A stretch of 64,000 bases of DNA from Polaromonas sp047303325 (GCF_047303325.1 NZ_JBKBEX010000015.1:53690-117689), one strand, 5' to 3'; counted from the stretch's first letter, positions 17,577 to 26,626 are shown. The notes: generated from the letters alone by a model not told the origin. Translations and numbers: made by a program.

Positions 17577-18515
17577 ATGGTGGACAATGGCGCGATGGAC
17601 CTCGATGCCCCGCTTCTCGACGTCAAATTCCTTCGGCTGCTGGATTTGCTGTGCGCCACCGGAAGCGTGACCCGGTCGGCGGATGCGCTGGGTCAAAGCC
17701 AGTCAACCATCAGCACCTGGCTATCGCAACTGCGCCAGCAGCTCGATGACCCGCTGTTCATCAGGACGTCCAAAGGCATGCTCCCGACCCCGCGCACCGA
17801 AGCCTTGATCGGGACGGTGCGGGAGATACTGGCCGGCATGTCGCGCCTGTCGCGGCCGGAAAAACCGTTTGACCCGGCGACCGCCGAAAAACGCTTTTCG
17901 ATCTGCATGACGGATGCCAGCCATATCACCTTGCTTCCGAGCATCCTCAACCATGTCCATGCGGTTGCGCCCGGCATCTCCCTGCAGGCCAGCGTCATCG
18001 GCCCGGACCTGGCGGACAAGCTGGAGTCGGGTGAGGCCGATACCGCCCTCGGTTATTTGCCCTGGCTCGATGCCGGCTTCTACCAGCAGACGTTTTACAA
18101 ACAGGACTGGATATGCCTGGCCAAGGCCAACCATCCCCGCATTGGCGACAACCTGGCGCAGTGCTGGAGCCTTGAGGCCTACCAGGCGGAAAGGCATATC
18201 AGCATCAGCTCGGGGACCGGCCATCAGTTGCTGGACAACGCCATTGAGTCGCTGCAGATCCGGCGCAAGGTGGGCCTGGAACTGCCGGGCTTTCTGGGGC
18301 TGTCATCGATCCTGGGCGGCAGCAACCTGATCGCCACCTTGCCCCGCATGATCGGGGAGACTTTGGCGCGCGCGGGCCACTTGCGGGTGCTGCCGTGCCC
18401 GTTCGAAATTCCCGGCTTTACCGTGAAGCAATACTGGCATGCGCGGTACCAGCAAGACAGTGCCAACAGATGGTTGAGAAGCGTCTGCGCAGGGCTTTTT
18501 ATGCACCAGGCATGA
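17577..18515 (+). CDS. LysR-family transcriptional regulator 1
   Basis: This 312-residue regulator has an N-terminal winged helix (DVKFLRLLDLLCATGSVTRSADALGQSQSTISTWLSQLRQQLDDPLFIRT) and a C-terminal ligand-binding domain starting near residue 95 (KRFSICMTDASHITLLPSIL). This class resembles the NahR/LinR branch. It diverges from the binding-protein/hydratase/dehydrogenase operon, which is the likely target. It is a clear paralog of the convergent LysR gene 2 next door; the DASHITLLP and PGFLGLSSIL segments are nearly the same. ATG 17595 is an alternative start. Confidence 0.92.
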   Translation: MVDNGAMDLDAPLLDVKFLRLLDLLCATGSVTRSADALGQSQSTISTWLSQLRQQLDDPLFIRTSKGMLPTPRTEALIGTVREILAGMSRLSRPEKPFDPATAEKRFSICMTDASHITLLPSILNHVHAVAPGISLQASVIGPDLADKLESGEADTALGYLPWLDAGFYQQTFYKQDWICLAKANHPRIGDNLAQCWSLEAYQAERHISISSGTGHQLLDNAIESLQIRRKVGLELPGFLGLSSILGGSNLIATLPRMIGETLARAGHLRVLPCPFEIPGFTVKQYWHARYQQDSANRWLRSVCAGLFMHQA

Positions 18516-18561
18516 AGAAGCAAGAGGGGGTCGATCGTTGAGGGGCTGAATCCGCCGCCAC

Positions 18562-19482
18562 TCAAGACTTGAGGAACAGGTTTGCGCAAACGCCGCGCAG
18601 CCACCGGTTGGCGGCATCATGGTGATAGCGGGCGTGCCAGTGCTGCTTGACGGTGAACGATGGAATGGCCACGGGACAGGCCAGCACCCTGAGGCCGGCC
18701 ATGCGCGCGAGCGTTTCCCCGATCTGCCGCGGCAGGGTCGCGATGAGGTCGGTTGAGGACAGGATGGCGCTCAGGCCGAGGAAGCCCGGCAACTCCAGCA
18801 AAACCTTGCGCTCGATCTTCTGGCGTTTCAACGCGTCGCCGAGCAATATCGAACCCGTGCCCGAGCCGATCAGGATGTGCGACTCGTCGGCATATTGATC
18901 AAGGCTCAATGTGTCGCCGATGCGCGGATGGCCGGCATTGGCCAGGCAGACCCAGTCCTGGGTGAACAAGGTTTGCTGATAGAAACCGGCTTCGAGCTGG
19001 GGGATCAGCCCGATCGCAATGTCGGCATCGCCGGCCTGCAAGGCGCGCGGCATGTCGGCATCGATGCGCGCCGCGTCGAGCCGGATGCCCGGCGCCAGCG
19101 CGCGCACGTGCGAGAGCAACTGGGGCAGCAGGGTGATGTGGCTCGCATCCGTCATGCAAATGCGGAAGGTTCGCTGTGCGGACGCCGGATGGAAGACGGG
19201 TTCGCTTTCCGATAGCTGGCGCAGGGACTCCAACGCCGCGCGAACAATGCCGACCAGCGCTTCGGCACGAGGTGTGGGCTGCATGCCCTCGGTCGTTCGC
19301 ACAAAAAGCGGGTCATTGAATTGCTTGCGCAGCTTTACCAGCCAGATGCTCACGGTCGGCTGGCTCAATCCCAGCAGTTCCGCCGATCGGGTGACGCTGT
19401 TGGTGCTGTAGAGCAGGTCGAACAGGCGCAGCAGGTTCGTGTCCACCATCTCAGACGGGGTCAATCGGGTTGGGGTGGTCAT
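18562..19482 (-). CDS. LysR-family transcriptional regulator 2
   Basis: This 306-residue regulator starts at ATG 19480-19482 (MTTPTRLTPSEMV). A TTG start at 19515 would overlap the probable operator, so I reject it. The helix-turn-helix reads TNSVTRSAELLGLSQPTVSIWLVKLRKQF, and the effector domain carries CMTDASHITLLPQLLSHV and LELPGFLGLSAIL. It is very similar to LysR gene 1 over its length and is encoded tail-to-tail with it, only 46 bp apart. It diverges from the 13-gene catabolic operon and is its likely regulator. Confidence 0.92.
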   Translation of the reverse strand: MTTPTRLTPSEMVDTNLLRLFDLLYSTNSVTRSAELLGLSQPTVSIWLVKLRKQFNDPLFVRTTEGMQPTPRAEALVGIVRAALESLRQLSESEPVFHPASAQRTFRICMTDASHITLLPQLLSHVRALAPGIRLDAARIDADMPRALQAGDADIAIGLIPQLEAGFYQQTLFTQDWVCLANAGHPRIGDTLSLDQYADESHILIGSGTGSILLGDALKRQKIERKVLLELPGFLGLSAILSSTDLIATLPRQIGETLARMAGLRVLACPVAIPSFTVKQHWHARYHHDAANRWLRGVCANLFLKS

Positions 19483-19501
19483 AGCGGGCTTGAGCTGCTG
19501 T

Positions 19502-19516
19502 ATTGAAAAACGCAAT
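19502..19516. promoter_or_regulatory. Candidate LysR box (T-N11-A type)
   Basis: ATTG and CAAT flank a 7-base A-rich spacer, which fits the T-N11-A consensus of LysR recognition sites exactly. It lies 20 bp upstream of LysR gene 2 and 54 bp upstream of the first gene of the large operon. A second imperfect inverted repeat (TCTAT and ATAGA) follows at about 19521-19542 and could be the activation site. Confidence 0.5.
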
Positions 19517-19569
19517 GTTATCTATTCTAGGCATTGGATAGACGAGAGTTGGGCGCGTCCCTAGCATCC

Positions 19570-20535
19570 ATGTCTATGAAAATCTGCATATTGGGAGCCG
19601 GCGCGCTGGGGTGTGCGATCGGTGGTGTGTTGACCGAAGCCGGCCACGAGGTCTGGTTGATCAATCGCGGTCGGGCACTGGTAGAAACCCTGAGTCGCGA
19701 CGGACTGAAGGTGCGCGACGAGCGCGGCGACAGGCTGGTTCCAGTGCATGCGGCAACGCATTGCGACCAGGTGGATGCCAGCACGGGACCGGCAGACCTC
19801 GTCGTCGTGCTCGTCAAGTCCTTCCATACCCGCGAGGCCATTGAGTCGGCCCACGCCGTGATGGGGGCTTCAACGGTTGTGCTCTCGCTGCAGAACGGCC
19901 TGGGCCACGAGGATGTGCTGGCCGATGTCGTTGGGCGCGAACGTGTTCTCGCCGGCAAGACCTATGCGGGCGGTGTGATGCTCGGTGTGGGCCACATCAT
20001 CTCGGGTATACGCGGCAAGGAAACCATCGTCGGCGAGCTTGACGGCCGGGTCAGTGAACGCGCGCTGCGTATCGCCGAGACCTTCACCAGCGCAGGCCTT
20101 GTGACGACGGTGAGCCGCGACATCATGGGCACCATGTGGGACAAGCTGCTGGTCAATGTGGCGACAGGCGCATTGAGCGGCATCACCCGGCTGAACTACG
20201 GCGCGCTCTACGCCATCCCGGAAGTCGAAAACTGTGCCATGGCGGCCGTCGCCGAAGCCATCGCGGTCGCGCGCGCCGGTGACATCGCGCTCACCACCTC
20301 CGATCCCCGGCAACCCTGGCTCAAGGCCGCCGAGGGCCTGCCCCCTGAGTTCAAGGCCTCCATGCTGCAGAGCCTTGAGAAGGGCTCGGTCACCGAAATC
20401 GACTATGTCAACGGCGCCGTCGTGCGCTGGGGGGCGCGCTACGGCGTCGCGACACCTGTCAATTCCGCACTGGTCGCCTGCATCAAGGGCATAGAGCGAG
20501 GCCTCCCGCTGCCAAGCACCGCCAAACAAACATAA
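19570..20535 (+). CDS. 2-dehydropantoate 2-reductase-like (ApbA/PanE family) oxidoreductase
   Basis: This 321-residue NAD(P)-dependent enzyme starts at ATG 19570 (MSMKICILGAGALG). The Rossmann motif GAGALGCAIGG is at residues 9-19. The second domain contains MWDKLLVNVATGALSGITRLNYGAL and ends with a substrate-site segment TEIDYVNGAVVRWGARYGVATPVN, all typical of the family. Because it heads a catabolic operon, it more likely reduces or oxidises a 2-oxo/2-hydroxy acid intermediate than makes pantoate. That reassignment is inference from context. Confidence 0.85.
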   Translation: MSMKICILGAGALGCAIGGVLTEAGHEVWLINRGRALVETLSRDGLKVRDERGDRLVPVHAATHCDQVDASTGPADLVVVLVKSFHTREAIESAHAVMGASTVVLSLQNGLGHEDVLADVVGRERVLAGKTYAGGVMLGVGHIISGIRGKETIVGELDGRVSERALRIAETFTSAGLVTTVSRDIMGTMWDKLLVNVATGALSGITRLNYGALYAIPEVENCAMAAVAEAIAVARAGDIALTTSDPRQPWLKAAEGLPPEFKASMLQSLEKGSVTEIDYVNGAVVRWGARYGVATPVNSALVACIKGIERGLPLPSTAKQT

Positions 20536-20551
20536 ACATAAACGTAAACAT
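20528..20551 (+). repeat. Hexamer repeat (AAACAT-type, four units) in the operon
   Basis: The units AAACAT, AAACAT, AAACGT and AAACAT run in tandem, starting inside the last codons of the reductase gene and reaching into the 32-bp spacer before the VOC gene. This A-rich tract is unusual in the GC-rich surroundings. It lies just above the VOC ribosome site and could affect its translation or be a slippage-prone repeat. Confidence 0.7.
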
Positions 20552-20567
20552 CAATAGAAACAGAGAC

Positions 20568-20969
20568 ATGAGCTATCCCCAAAAATCCTATGTTGAGCAC
20601 GTCGCGGTACGCGTTCGCGACATCCAGTGGCACATCGACTTTTTCTACCAGGTACTCGGCATGGACGTGCGCGAGATCGAAGGCCCCACCGATGCGCCGA
20701 GCCAGTACTGGACGATTGGCGGCATGCAGCTGATGTCCACGCCCGGCTTTGAAGCGCCACCGAGCAACGACGCGGGTTGGCTCGCGCACATCGGCATCAT
20801 GGTCGAGGATCTCGACGCCGCGATTGCCGAGGCGCACAAGTGGAAGGTCAAGCCACTGCCCCAGGGGCGCAACTGGCTGCAGCTGCCGGACGGGCTGGCG
20901 ATCGAGCTGATCCAGGCGAGCGGCAACTCCGTGGTCGAAGTTCTGGCCATCAACCCGAGGGCCCAGTGA
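20568..20969 (+). CDS. VOC-family (glyoxalase/dioxygenase fold) protein
   Basis: This 133-residue single-module VOC protein has paired beta-alpha-beta motifs: SYVEHVAVRVRDIQWHIDFFYQVLGMDV and GWLAHIGIMVEDLDAAIAEAHKW. A metal-ligand His occurs near residue 11, and Glu occurs in LPDGLAIELIQAS. VOC members act as isomerases, epimerases, lyases or dioxygenases; the activity here cannot be assigned. Its stop overlaps the start of the MaoC gene (TGATG), showing translational coupling. Confidence 0.85.
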   Translation: MSYPQKSYVEHVAVRVRDIQWHIDFFYQVLGMDVREIEGPTDAPSQYWTIGGMQLMSTPGFEAPPSNDAGWLAHIGIMVEDLDAAIAEAHKWKVKPLPQGRNWLQLPDGLAIELIQASGNSVVEVLAINPRAQ

Positions 20970-21457
20970 TGCGCAGTTTCACCACCCCCGAAAAATACTG
21001 GGACGATGCGGTCGTCGGTGACAGCTGCAAGAGCCCGACCTACACCGTGACGGCGGAGCGCATCGACGCCTACGCCGAGCTCACCGGCGATTTCACGCCC
21101 GTGCATGTGGATGAGGAATACGCGCGCAACAGCCATTTCGGCCAGCGCGTGGCACACGGCCTCATGGGCCTCTCGGTGGCCGACGGGCTGAAGACCCAGT
21201 GCGAATACCGCTTCCTGCCGGGCATGTCGCTGGGCTGGACCTGGGATTTCGCGCTCCCCATCTACATCGGGGACGTGCTGCACATCGAGTTCACCGTCGG
21301 CAGCATGCGCGCTTCCAAAAGCAAGCCGGACTGGGGCATCGTCATATTGCCCACCCGACTGTTCAACCAGAAGGGCCAGGTATTGCAGCAGGGCGAACAC
21401 CGCCTCATGATCCCGCGCCGTCCCGGTGCCAACCCCTCCACGGAAACCGCACCATGA
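20969..21457 (+). CDS. MaoC-family (hot-dog fold) dehydratase
   Basis: This 162-residue enzyme starts at ATG 20969, overlapping the VOC stop. The hydratase-2 signature appears as DFTPVHVDEEYARNSHFGQ, with Asp41 and His46 as the catalytic pair, followed by RVAHGLMGLSVADGL. MaoC proteins hydrate enoyl-CoA esters. The next gene encodes a CoA-transferase and overlaps it by 4 bp, so the pair probably activates an acid to its CoA ester and hydrates it. Confidence 0.9.
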   Translation: MRSFTTPEKYWDDAVVGDSCKSPTYTVTAERIDAYAELTGDFTPVHVDEEYARNSHFGQRVAHGLMGLSVADGLKTQCEYRFLPGMSLGWTWDFALPIYIGDVLHIEFTVGSMRASKSKPDWGIVILPTRLFNQKGQVLQQGEHRLMIPRRPGANPSTETAP

Positions 21458-22674
21458 CGCTCCAATCCCTGCCGCTTAAAGGCATCCGTGTCATCGACTA
21501 TTCGCACTTCCTTGCCGGTCCCTACATGGGCCGCTGCCTCGCGGCGCTCGGCGCCGAGGTCATCAAGGTAGAGCGCCCCACGATGGGCGACGCGGGCCGC
21601 GCGCACCCGTTCTTTGTGAACGGGCAGAGCGGCTACTTCCTCCAGCAAAACATGGGCAAGCAGGGGCTCTGCGTCAACCTCAAGGACCCGCGCGGCCTCG
21701 AGATGATGCACAAGCTCACCGACACCGCGGACGTGTTCCTCGAGAACTACCGGCCTGGTGCCCTGGACCGGCTCGGCCTTGGCTATGCCGAACTTTCGAA
21801 GCGAAATCCCAAACTCGTTTACTGCTCCGTCTCGGCTTACGGTCACACCGGTCCCGACTCGCACCGCGCAGGCTTCGGCCTGATCGCCGAGGCCAAGAGC
21901 GGCATCATGGCCATGGTCGGCAACCCGGGCGAGGCGCCGCCGTTGCTGCGCATCGCGCTGGGCGACATGTATACCGGCATCCACGGCGTTGCCGCAGTCT
22001 GCGCGGCCCTGCTGGGTCGCGTGAGTTCCGGGCTGGGCCAGCACATCGACATGGCGCTCTACGACTGCCTCGTTGCTATGCATGAATACGCGGTGCAGTG
22101 CTACACCTTCTCCGGCGGTACCGAAATTCCGGTGCAAACCGGCCACGACCTGCCGCAGTCGACCCTGTACGGCGTGTTCAGCGCCACCGACGGCTATATC
22201 GTGATCGCCGCCCAGGTTGACGATGCCTGGAAACGGCTCGCGGCCCTGGTAGGCGGTCCGGCCTTCGCCGCTGACGCGCGCTTTCACAGTGCGAGCGGAC
22301 GGAACGCGAACCGCCTCGAAATCCTGCCCGTCGTGAGAACCTGGGTGTCGACCCGCACGGTCGCGGATTGTCTCGCGCAGCTCGACGCCATCGAAGTGCC
22401 GAGCGCCAAGGTCCAGGGTATCGATGAGGTCCTCGCCGACCCCCAGGTGCTTGCGCGCGGCATGCTGATCGAGCAGGAGCATCCCGTCCTTGGCAAGGTC
22501 AAGTTGCCGAATCTGCCTTTCCACTTCTCGGGCTGCGATACGACGATCACGATGCCGGCTCCGCTGATGGGCCAGCACAACCGCAGCATTGCCGCAGGCC
22601 TTGGCTACTCGGCGTCGGAGATCGACCGCATGGTCGCGGACGGCGTGCTTTACGCGGAGAGCGCCGTGAAATAA
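21454..22674 (+). CDS. CaiB/BaiF family (type III) CoA-transferase
   Basis: This 406-residue enzyme starts at ATG 21454, overlapping the MaoC stop. Family III features are the N-terminal segment GIRVIDYSHFLAGPYMGRCLAALGAEVIKVE and the catalytic aspartate, Asp171, in RIALGDMYTGIHG. These enzymes move CoA from one acyl-CoA to a free acid without ATP. The donor and acceptor cannot be read from sequence. Its placement suggests CoA activation of an imported carboxylic acid. Confidence 0.92.
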   Translation: MTLQSLPLKGIRVIDYSHFLAGPYMGRCLAALGAEVIKVERPTMGDAGRAHPFFVNGQSGYFLQQNMGKQGLCVNLKDPRGLEMMHKLTDTADVFLENYRPGALDRLGLGYAELSKRNPKLVYCSVSAYGHTGPDSHRAGFGLIAEAKSGIMAMVGNPGEAPPLLRIALGDMYTGIHGVAAVCAALLGRVSSGLGQHIDMALYDCLVAMHEYAVQCYTFSGGTEIPVQTGHDLPQSTLYGVFSATDGYIVIAAQVDDAWKRLAALVGGPAFAADARFHSASGRNANRLEILPVVRTWVSTRTVADCLAQLDAIEVPSAKVQGIDEVLADPQVLARGMLIEQEHPVLGKVKLPNLPFHFSGCDTTITMPAPLMGQHNRSIAAGLGYSASEIDRMVADGVLYAESAVK

Positions 22675-22730
22675 AGGCGGGTGTTTGGAACAAAGAAGCC
22701 AGCGCACTGGCGGAAACCGGAGACAAATCA

Positions 22731-23552
22731 ATGACTGACCAATACGCCGTGATCGGCCAGCCGATCGGGCACAGCAAATCACCGCTGATACACGGCATGT
22801 TCGCCGAGGCCACCGGGCAAGACATGGCCTACCGGGCGATCGAGGGTTCCCGTGAAAGCTTTAGAGCCCAGCTGGATGAATTTCGGGCTTCCGGCGGCCG
22901 CGGCATGAACATCACCGCGCCTTTCAAGCTCGATGCCTTCGCCTATGCCGGCAGGCGTTCCGAGCGCGCCACGCTGGCGGGGGCGGCGAACGCGCTCAAG
23001 TTCGAAAACGACGTGGTGTACGCGGAGAATTTCGACGGCGTGGGCCTGGTCCGTGACGTCACACACAACCTTGGCTGCGCGCTCAAAGGCAAACGCATCC
23101 TGATGCTGGGCGCGGGTGGCGCCGCCCGCGGTGCGTTGCTGCCGTTTCTTGCCGAAAAGCCGGCTTTGTTGTTGATCGTCAACCGGACCCTTTCAAAATC
23201 TTCCCAATTGGTCAGCGAGGTTCGCAGCGATATCCCGTTGACATCGAGCGGTTATGGGGACCTGGCCGGCCAGCATTTCGACCTCGTCTTCAACGCCACC
23301 TCGGCCAGCCTCAGCGCCGAGCTGCCGCCTGTTCCTGCAACTGTTTTCGCCAACTGCGAACTGGCCTACGAATTGGCTTACGGCAAAGGGTTGACGCCCT
23401 TTCTTCGCCTTGCCCGGAACGCGGGCGTCAAACGCATTGCCGACGGTGTGGGCATGCTCGCCGAACAGGCTGCTGAAGCCTTCGCGTGGTGGCGCGGCAT
23501 GAGGCCCGACACCCGCCTGGTGATCGAAAAACTGACCGTGCCCCTGGGTTGA
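22731..23552 (+). CDS. Shikimate/quinate dehydrogenase family protein (AroE-like), copy 1
   Basis: This 273-residue protein has the AroE substrate-site Ser15-Lys16-Ser17 in PIGHSKSPLIH, the catalytic Lys66 in MNITAPFK and an Asp in NFDGVGLV. The nucleotide-binding motif is LMLGAGGAARGAL. Small departures from housekeeping AroE (GAANALKF rather than GAVNTL) and operon context suggest a catabolic quinate/shikimate dehydrogenase rather than the biosynthetic enzyme. An AGACAA-type site precedes the ATG. The ABC permease gene follows after 13 bp. Confidence 0.87.
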   Translation: MTDQYAVIGQPIGHSKSPLIHGMFAEATGQDMAYRAIEGSRESFRAQLDEFRASGGRGMNITAPFKLDAFAYAGRRSERATLAGAANALKFENDVVYAENFDGVGLVRDVTHNLGCALKGKRILMLGAGGAARGALLPFLAEKPALLLIVNRTLSKSSQLVSEVRSDIPLTSSGYGDLAGQHFDLVFNATSASLSAELPPVPATVFANCELAYELAYGKGLTPFLRLARNAGVKRIADGVGMLAEQAAEAFAWWRGMRPDTRLVIEKLTVPLG

Positions 23553-23565
23553 TCGGGAATTTCGC

Positions 23566-24234
23566 ATGGATTACAAATTCGACTTCAATCCGGTGCTCAA
23601 CGGGTTTCCAGACCTGCTGATGGGTTGTGCCGGCACCCTCGGCCTTGCCTTTGCGGGCCTGCTGCTTTCTTCGGTGATCGGCGCTGTTGGCGTCGCGCTC
23701 AGGGGGTCTCATGTGGCGCCGGTACGCTGGATGGTCATCACTTTCGTTGAACTCATTCGCAACACGCCCTTCCTGGTCCAGATCTACTTCGTGTTTTTTG
23801 CCCTGCCCTTGGTGGGCATCCGGCTGGACCCGACACCGACGGCGATCATTGCGCTCGGCGTGAACGGCGGCGCCTATGCCATCGAGATTCTTCGCGGCGG
23901 AGTGCAGGCCATCGACAAAGGGCAAATCGAAGCGGGCCACGCCCTGGGCCTGAGCAAGCTCCAGGTGTTCCGCCTGATCGTTTTCAAGCCCGCCTTGCGG
24001 GCGGTGTTTCCCTCTCTGGCCAGCCAGTTCATCCTGCTGACCTTGACGACGAGCATCGCCTCCGCGATCTCGGCCTATGAGTTGACCTCGGTTGCGCAGC
24101 GCATCGAATCGGACTCGTTCCGCAGTTTCGAGGTCTACGGCACGGTGACATTCCTCTACCTTGCGATGTCGACGGCGCTGCTCATGGGAATGAGCGCCAT
24201 TGCCCAGCGCATGTTCAGCTACCCGGTGAAATAG
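23566..24234 (+). CDS. Polar-amino-acid-type ABC transporter permease 1
   Basis: This 222-residue inner membrane protein has about five helices and the HisMQ/GlnP-type permease signature. The EAA loop reads GQIEAGHALGLSKLQVFRLIVFKPALRAVFPSL, and LIRNTPFLVQIYFVFFALP is typical of this subfamily. It pairs with permease 2, whose ATG follows its stop codon directly. With the binding protein and ATPase genes just downstream it forms a complete importer. Confidence 0.92.
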   Translation: MDYKFDFNPVLNGFPDLLMGCAGTLGLAFAGLLLSSVIGAVGVALRGSHVAPVRWMVITFVELIRNTPFLVQIYFVFFALPLVGIRLDPTPTAIIALGVNGGAYAIEILRGGVQAIDKGQIEAGHALGLSKLQVFRLIVFKPALRAVFPSLASQFILLTLTTSIASAISAYELTSVAQRIESDSFRSFEVYGTVTFLYLAMSTALLMGMSAIAQRMFSYPVK

Positions 24235-24885
24235 ATGGACTCCTTCACCATTCCTCAATTTCTGTTCCTGCTCAAAGGTCTGCAGTGGACGATTGCCTTG
24301 TCGCTGATCGGCTTGTCCCTGGGCGCCGTGGCCGGATTGCTCATCGCACTCGCGCGGACCTCGGGTTTCAAGACGCTCAAGCGCATCACCGGCGGCTACA
24401 TCATGCTGTTCCAGGGAACGCCTTTGCTGATGCAACTGTTCGTGACCTACTACGGCCTGGCGCTGATAGGTTTGAAGCTCGACCCGTGGGCTTCCGTTGC
24501 GATCGGCTTCACGCTGCATGCCAGTGCCTTCCTCGGCGAAATCTGGCGCGGCTCGATCGAAGCGGTTCCGCGCGGCCAGACCGAGGCGGCAAACGCCCTT
24601 GGCGTCAACTACCTCACGCGGATGCGCAAGATCGTCTTGCCCCAGGCGCTGCGTATTTCTCTTCCGGCGACCATCGGCTTCCTGGTTCAACTGATCAAAG
24701 GCACTTCGCTCGCGGCGATCGTCGGGTTTAACGAGCTTGCCCGCAGCGGCAGCATCGTCTCCAACCAGAATTTCAAGCCGCTGCTGGTCTATGCCGTCGT
24801 AGCCCTTCTTTACTTCTCGATGTGCTGGCCGCTCTCCCTTTATGGGTCGCGGCTGGAACGCAGACTTGCCACGGGCGCCCGGTGA
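24235..24885 (+). CDS. Polar-amino-acid-type ABC transporter permease 2
   Basis: This 216-residue permease shares the HisMQ fold with its neighbour. It shows FQGTPLLMQLFVTYYGLALIG and the EAA-loop segment QTEAANALGVNYLTRMRKIVLPQALRISLPA. Its ATG is immediately adjacent to the previous stop (TAGATG), so the two are translated together. The predicted heterodimer forms the membrane channel. Confidence 0.92.
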   Translation: MDSFTIPQFLFLLKGLQWTIALSLIGLSLGAVAGLLIALARTSGFKTLKRITGGYIMLFQGTPLLMQLFVTYYGLALIGLKLDPWASVAIGFTLHASAFLGEIWRGSIEAVPRGQTEAANALGVNYLTRMRKIVLPQALRISLPATIGFLVQLIKGTSLAAIVGFNELARSGSIVSNQNFKPLLVYAVVALLYFSMCWPLSLYGSRLERRLATGAR

Positions 24886-24946
24886 CCGCTCCTGACAACT
24901 TTTCAGTCACCCGCTTTCAAAAAAAACCTAAACCGGAGACCATGAC

Positions 24947-25789
24947 ATGACTTTCAAAACGATTTCTTCCAAGCGCCGCCAGCTCATGCTCGGCCTTGCA
25001 GGCCTGATTGCCGCGTCCACGCTGATCACCGCTCCAGCCCGGGCCATTACTTCGGCCGAGATCAAGGCCAAAGGCAAGCTGGTGGTAGGCATCCAGGCCG
25101 CCAACCCGCCCTGGGGCTTCGTCGATTCGACGACCGGCCAGGCCGACGGCATCGATGCCGACATGGCGAAAGCCTTTGCCAAAGAGCTCGGCGTGCCGGT
25201 CGAGTTCGCCGGCCTGGAGGTCGCCAACCGTATCCCGGCGCTGACGTCCGGGCGTGTCGACGTGCTGTTCGCGACGATGGCGATGCTTCCTGACCGCGCC
25301 AAAGCCGTGCAGTACAGCAAGCCCTACATCGGCAACTCAATCTTCCTGGTGGCGGCCAAGTCCGTGGTGGTCAAGACCAATGCCGACATGGGCAAGCTGG
25401 TGATCGGTGTGCCGCGCTCGAGCACCCAGGACAGCGATGTGACCAAGAATGCGCCTCCCGGCACGGTCATCCGCCGCTTCGACAACGATGCGGCCACCAT
25501 ACAGGCACTGCTCTCAGGCCAGGTGCAGGCCGTCGGCGGCAATGTGTTCTATGCGCGCCGCCTCAATGAAGCCACGCCCAATACCTACGAGAACAAGCTC
25601 GAGTTCACGCAGCTGTTCAACGGCGCCTGCACCAGGCTGGAAGACAAGGAGCTCAACACCGTGCTCAACGCCTTCATCGACAAGATCAAGGCCAACGGCG
25701 AGCTCGCCAAGATCCAGCAGAAGTGGACCGGAACGTCGATGACGAACTTCCCGGCCAGCATTGAAGGTGTTCCCTTCGTTGCCAAGTAA
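24947..25789 (+). CDS. Family 3 ABC substrate-binding protein
   Basis: This 280-residue periplasmic protein has a signal peptide ending ITAPARA (Ala33). The mature chain has the family 3 pattern: GKLVVGIQAANPPWGFVDSTTGQADGIDADMAKAFAKELGVPVEF, then LTSGRVDVLFATMAMLPDRAKAVQYSKPYI. The usual Arg that grips the amino-acid carboxylate is expected near TMAMLPDRAK. Despite the amino-acid-type fold, its operon argues for a hydroaromatic acid ligand such as shikimate or quinate. That ligand assignment is inference. Confidence 0.9.
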   Translation: MTFKTISSKRRQLMLGLAGLIAASTLITAPARAITSAEIKAKGKLVVGIQAANPPWGFVDSTTGQADGIDADMAKAFAKELGVPVEFAGLEVANRIPALTSGRVDVLFATMAMLPDRAKAVQYSKPYIGNSIFLVAAKSVVVKTNADMGKLVIGVPRSSTQDSDVTKNAPPGTVIRRFDNDAATIQALLSGQVQAVGGNVFYARRLNEATPNTYENKLEFTQLFNGACTRLEDKELNTVLNAFIDKIKANGELAKIQQKWTGTSMTNFPASIEGVPFVAK

Positions 25790-25816
25790 TCCCGTCGTCC
25801 GGAAAGAGCCAGAGCC

Positions 25817-26590
25817 ATGAATCAAACCGCCAACCCGTCCGCCGGCGCGGGCACCCCGATGATCGTGATGGAAGACGTCGATAAATGGTACGGCTCCTTC
25901 CAGGCCCTGACCGGCATCAACCTGTCGGTCCGCGCGGGAGAAAAAATTGTCCTGTGCGGGCCCTCGGGTTCGGGCAAGTCCACCTTGATCCGCTGCATCA
26001 ACCACCTTGAGGGCTACTCCAAGGGGCGCATCCTCGTCGACGGCATCGCGCTGACGGATGATGCCAAGGCGATCAACGCCGTGCGCGCCGAGGTCGGCAT
26101 GGTCTTTCAGCAGTTCAATCTTTTCCCGCACCTGACGGTGCTTGAAAACTGTACGCTCGCGCCCATCAACACGCGCAAGCTGTCCAAAGCCCAGGCGGAA
26201 GCCACGGCGCGGCGCCTGCTCGAACGCGTGCGGATCGGGGAGCAGGCTGAAAAGTATCCGGCGCAACTGTCTGGCGGCCAGCAGCAGCGGGTGGCGATTG
26301 CGCGCGCGCTGTGCATGGAGCCCAAGGTCATGCTCTTTGACGAGCCGACCTCGGCGCTGGACCCTGAGATGGTGAAGGAGGTGCTCGACACCATGGTCGC
26401 GCTGGCGAACGACGGCATGACCATGATTTGCGTCACGCATGAAATGGGCTTTGCGCGCGCCGTCGCGGACCGTGTGATCTTTATGGCCAGCGGGCAGATC
26501 GTCGAAGAAGGCCCCCCGAAGGAGTTCTTCGCGAACCCGAAACACGAGCGCACGCGGGCATTTCTCGGTGACATCCTGGCCGGGCACTAA
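25817..26590 (+). CDS. Polar-amino-acid-type ABC transporter ATP-binding protein
   Basis: This 257-residue ATPase carries Walker A GPSGSGKST at residues 48-56. It also has the Q-loop VFQQFNLFPHLTVLEN, signature LSGGQQQRVAIARAL and Walker B MLFDEPTSALDPEM with switch His in CVTHEMGFA. It belongs to the GlnQ/HisP group and completes the importer. An AGAGCCAGAGCC stretch precedes the ATG with no strong Shine-Dalgarno sequence. Confidence 0.94.
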   Translation: MNQTANPSAGAGTPMIVMEDVDKWYGSFQALTGINLSVRAGEKIVLCGPSGSGKSTLIRCINHLEGYSKGRILVDGIALTDDAKAINAVRAEVGMVFQQFNLFPHLTVLENCTLAPINTRKLSKAQAEATARRLLERVRIGEQAEKYPAQLSGGQQQRVAIARALCMEPKVMLFDEPTSALDPEMVKEVLDTMVALANDGMTMICVTHEMGFARAVADRVIFMASGQIVEEGPPKEFFANPKHERTRAFLGDILAGH

Positions 26591-26626
26591 AGCCGGAACC
26601 AGGTCAGCTCCGAACAGAGGAAGCCC

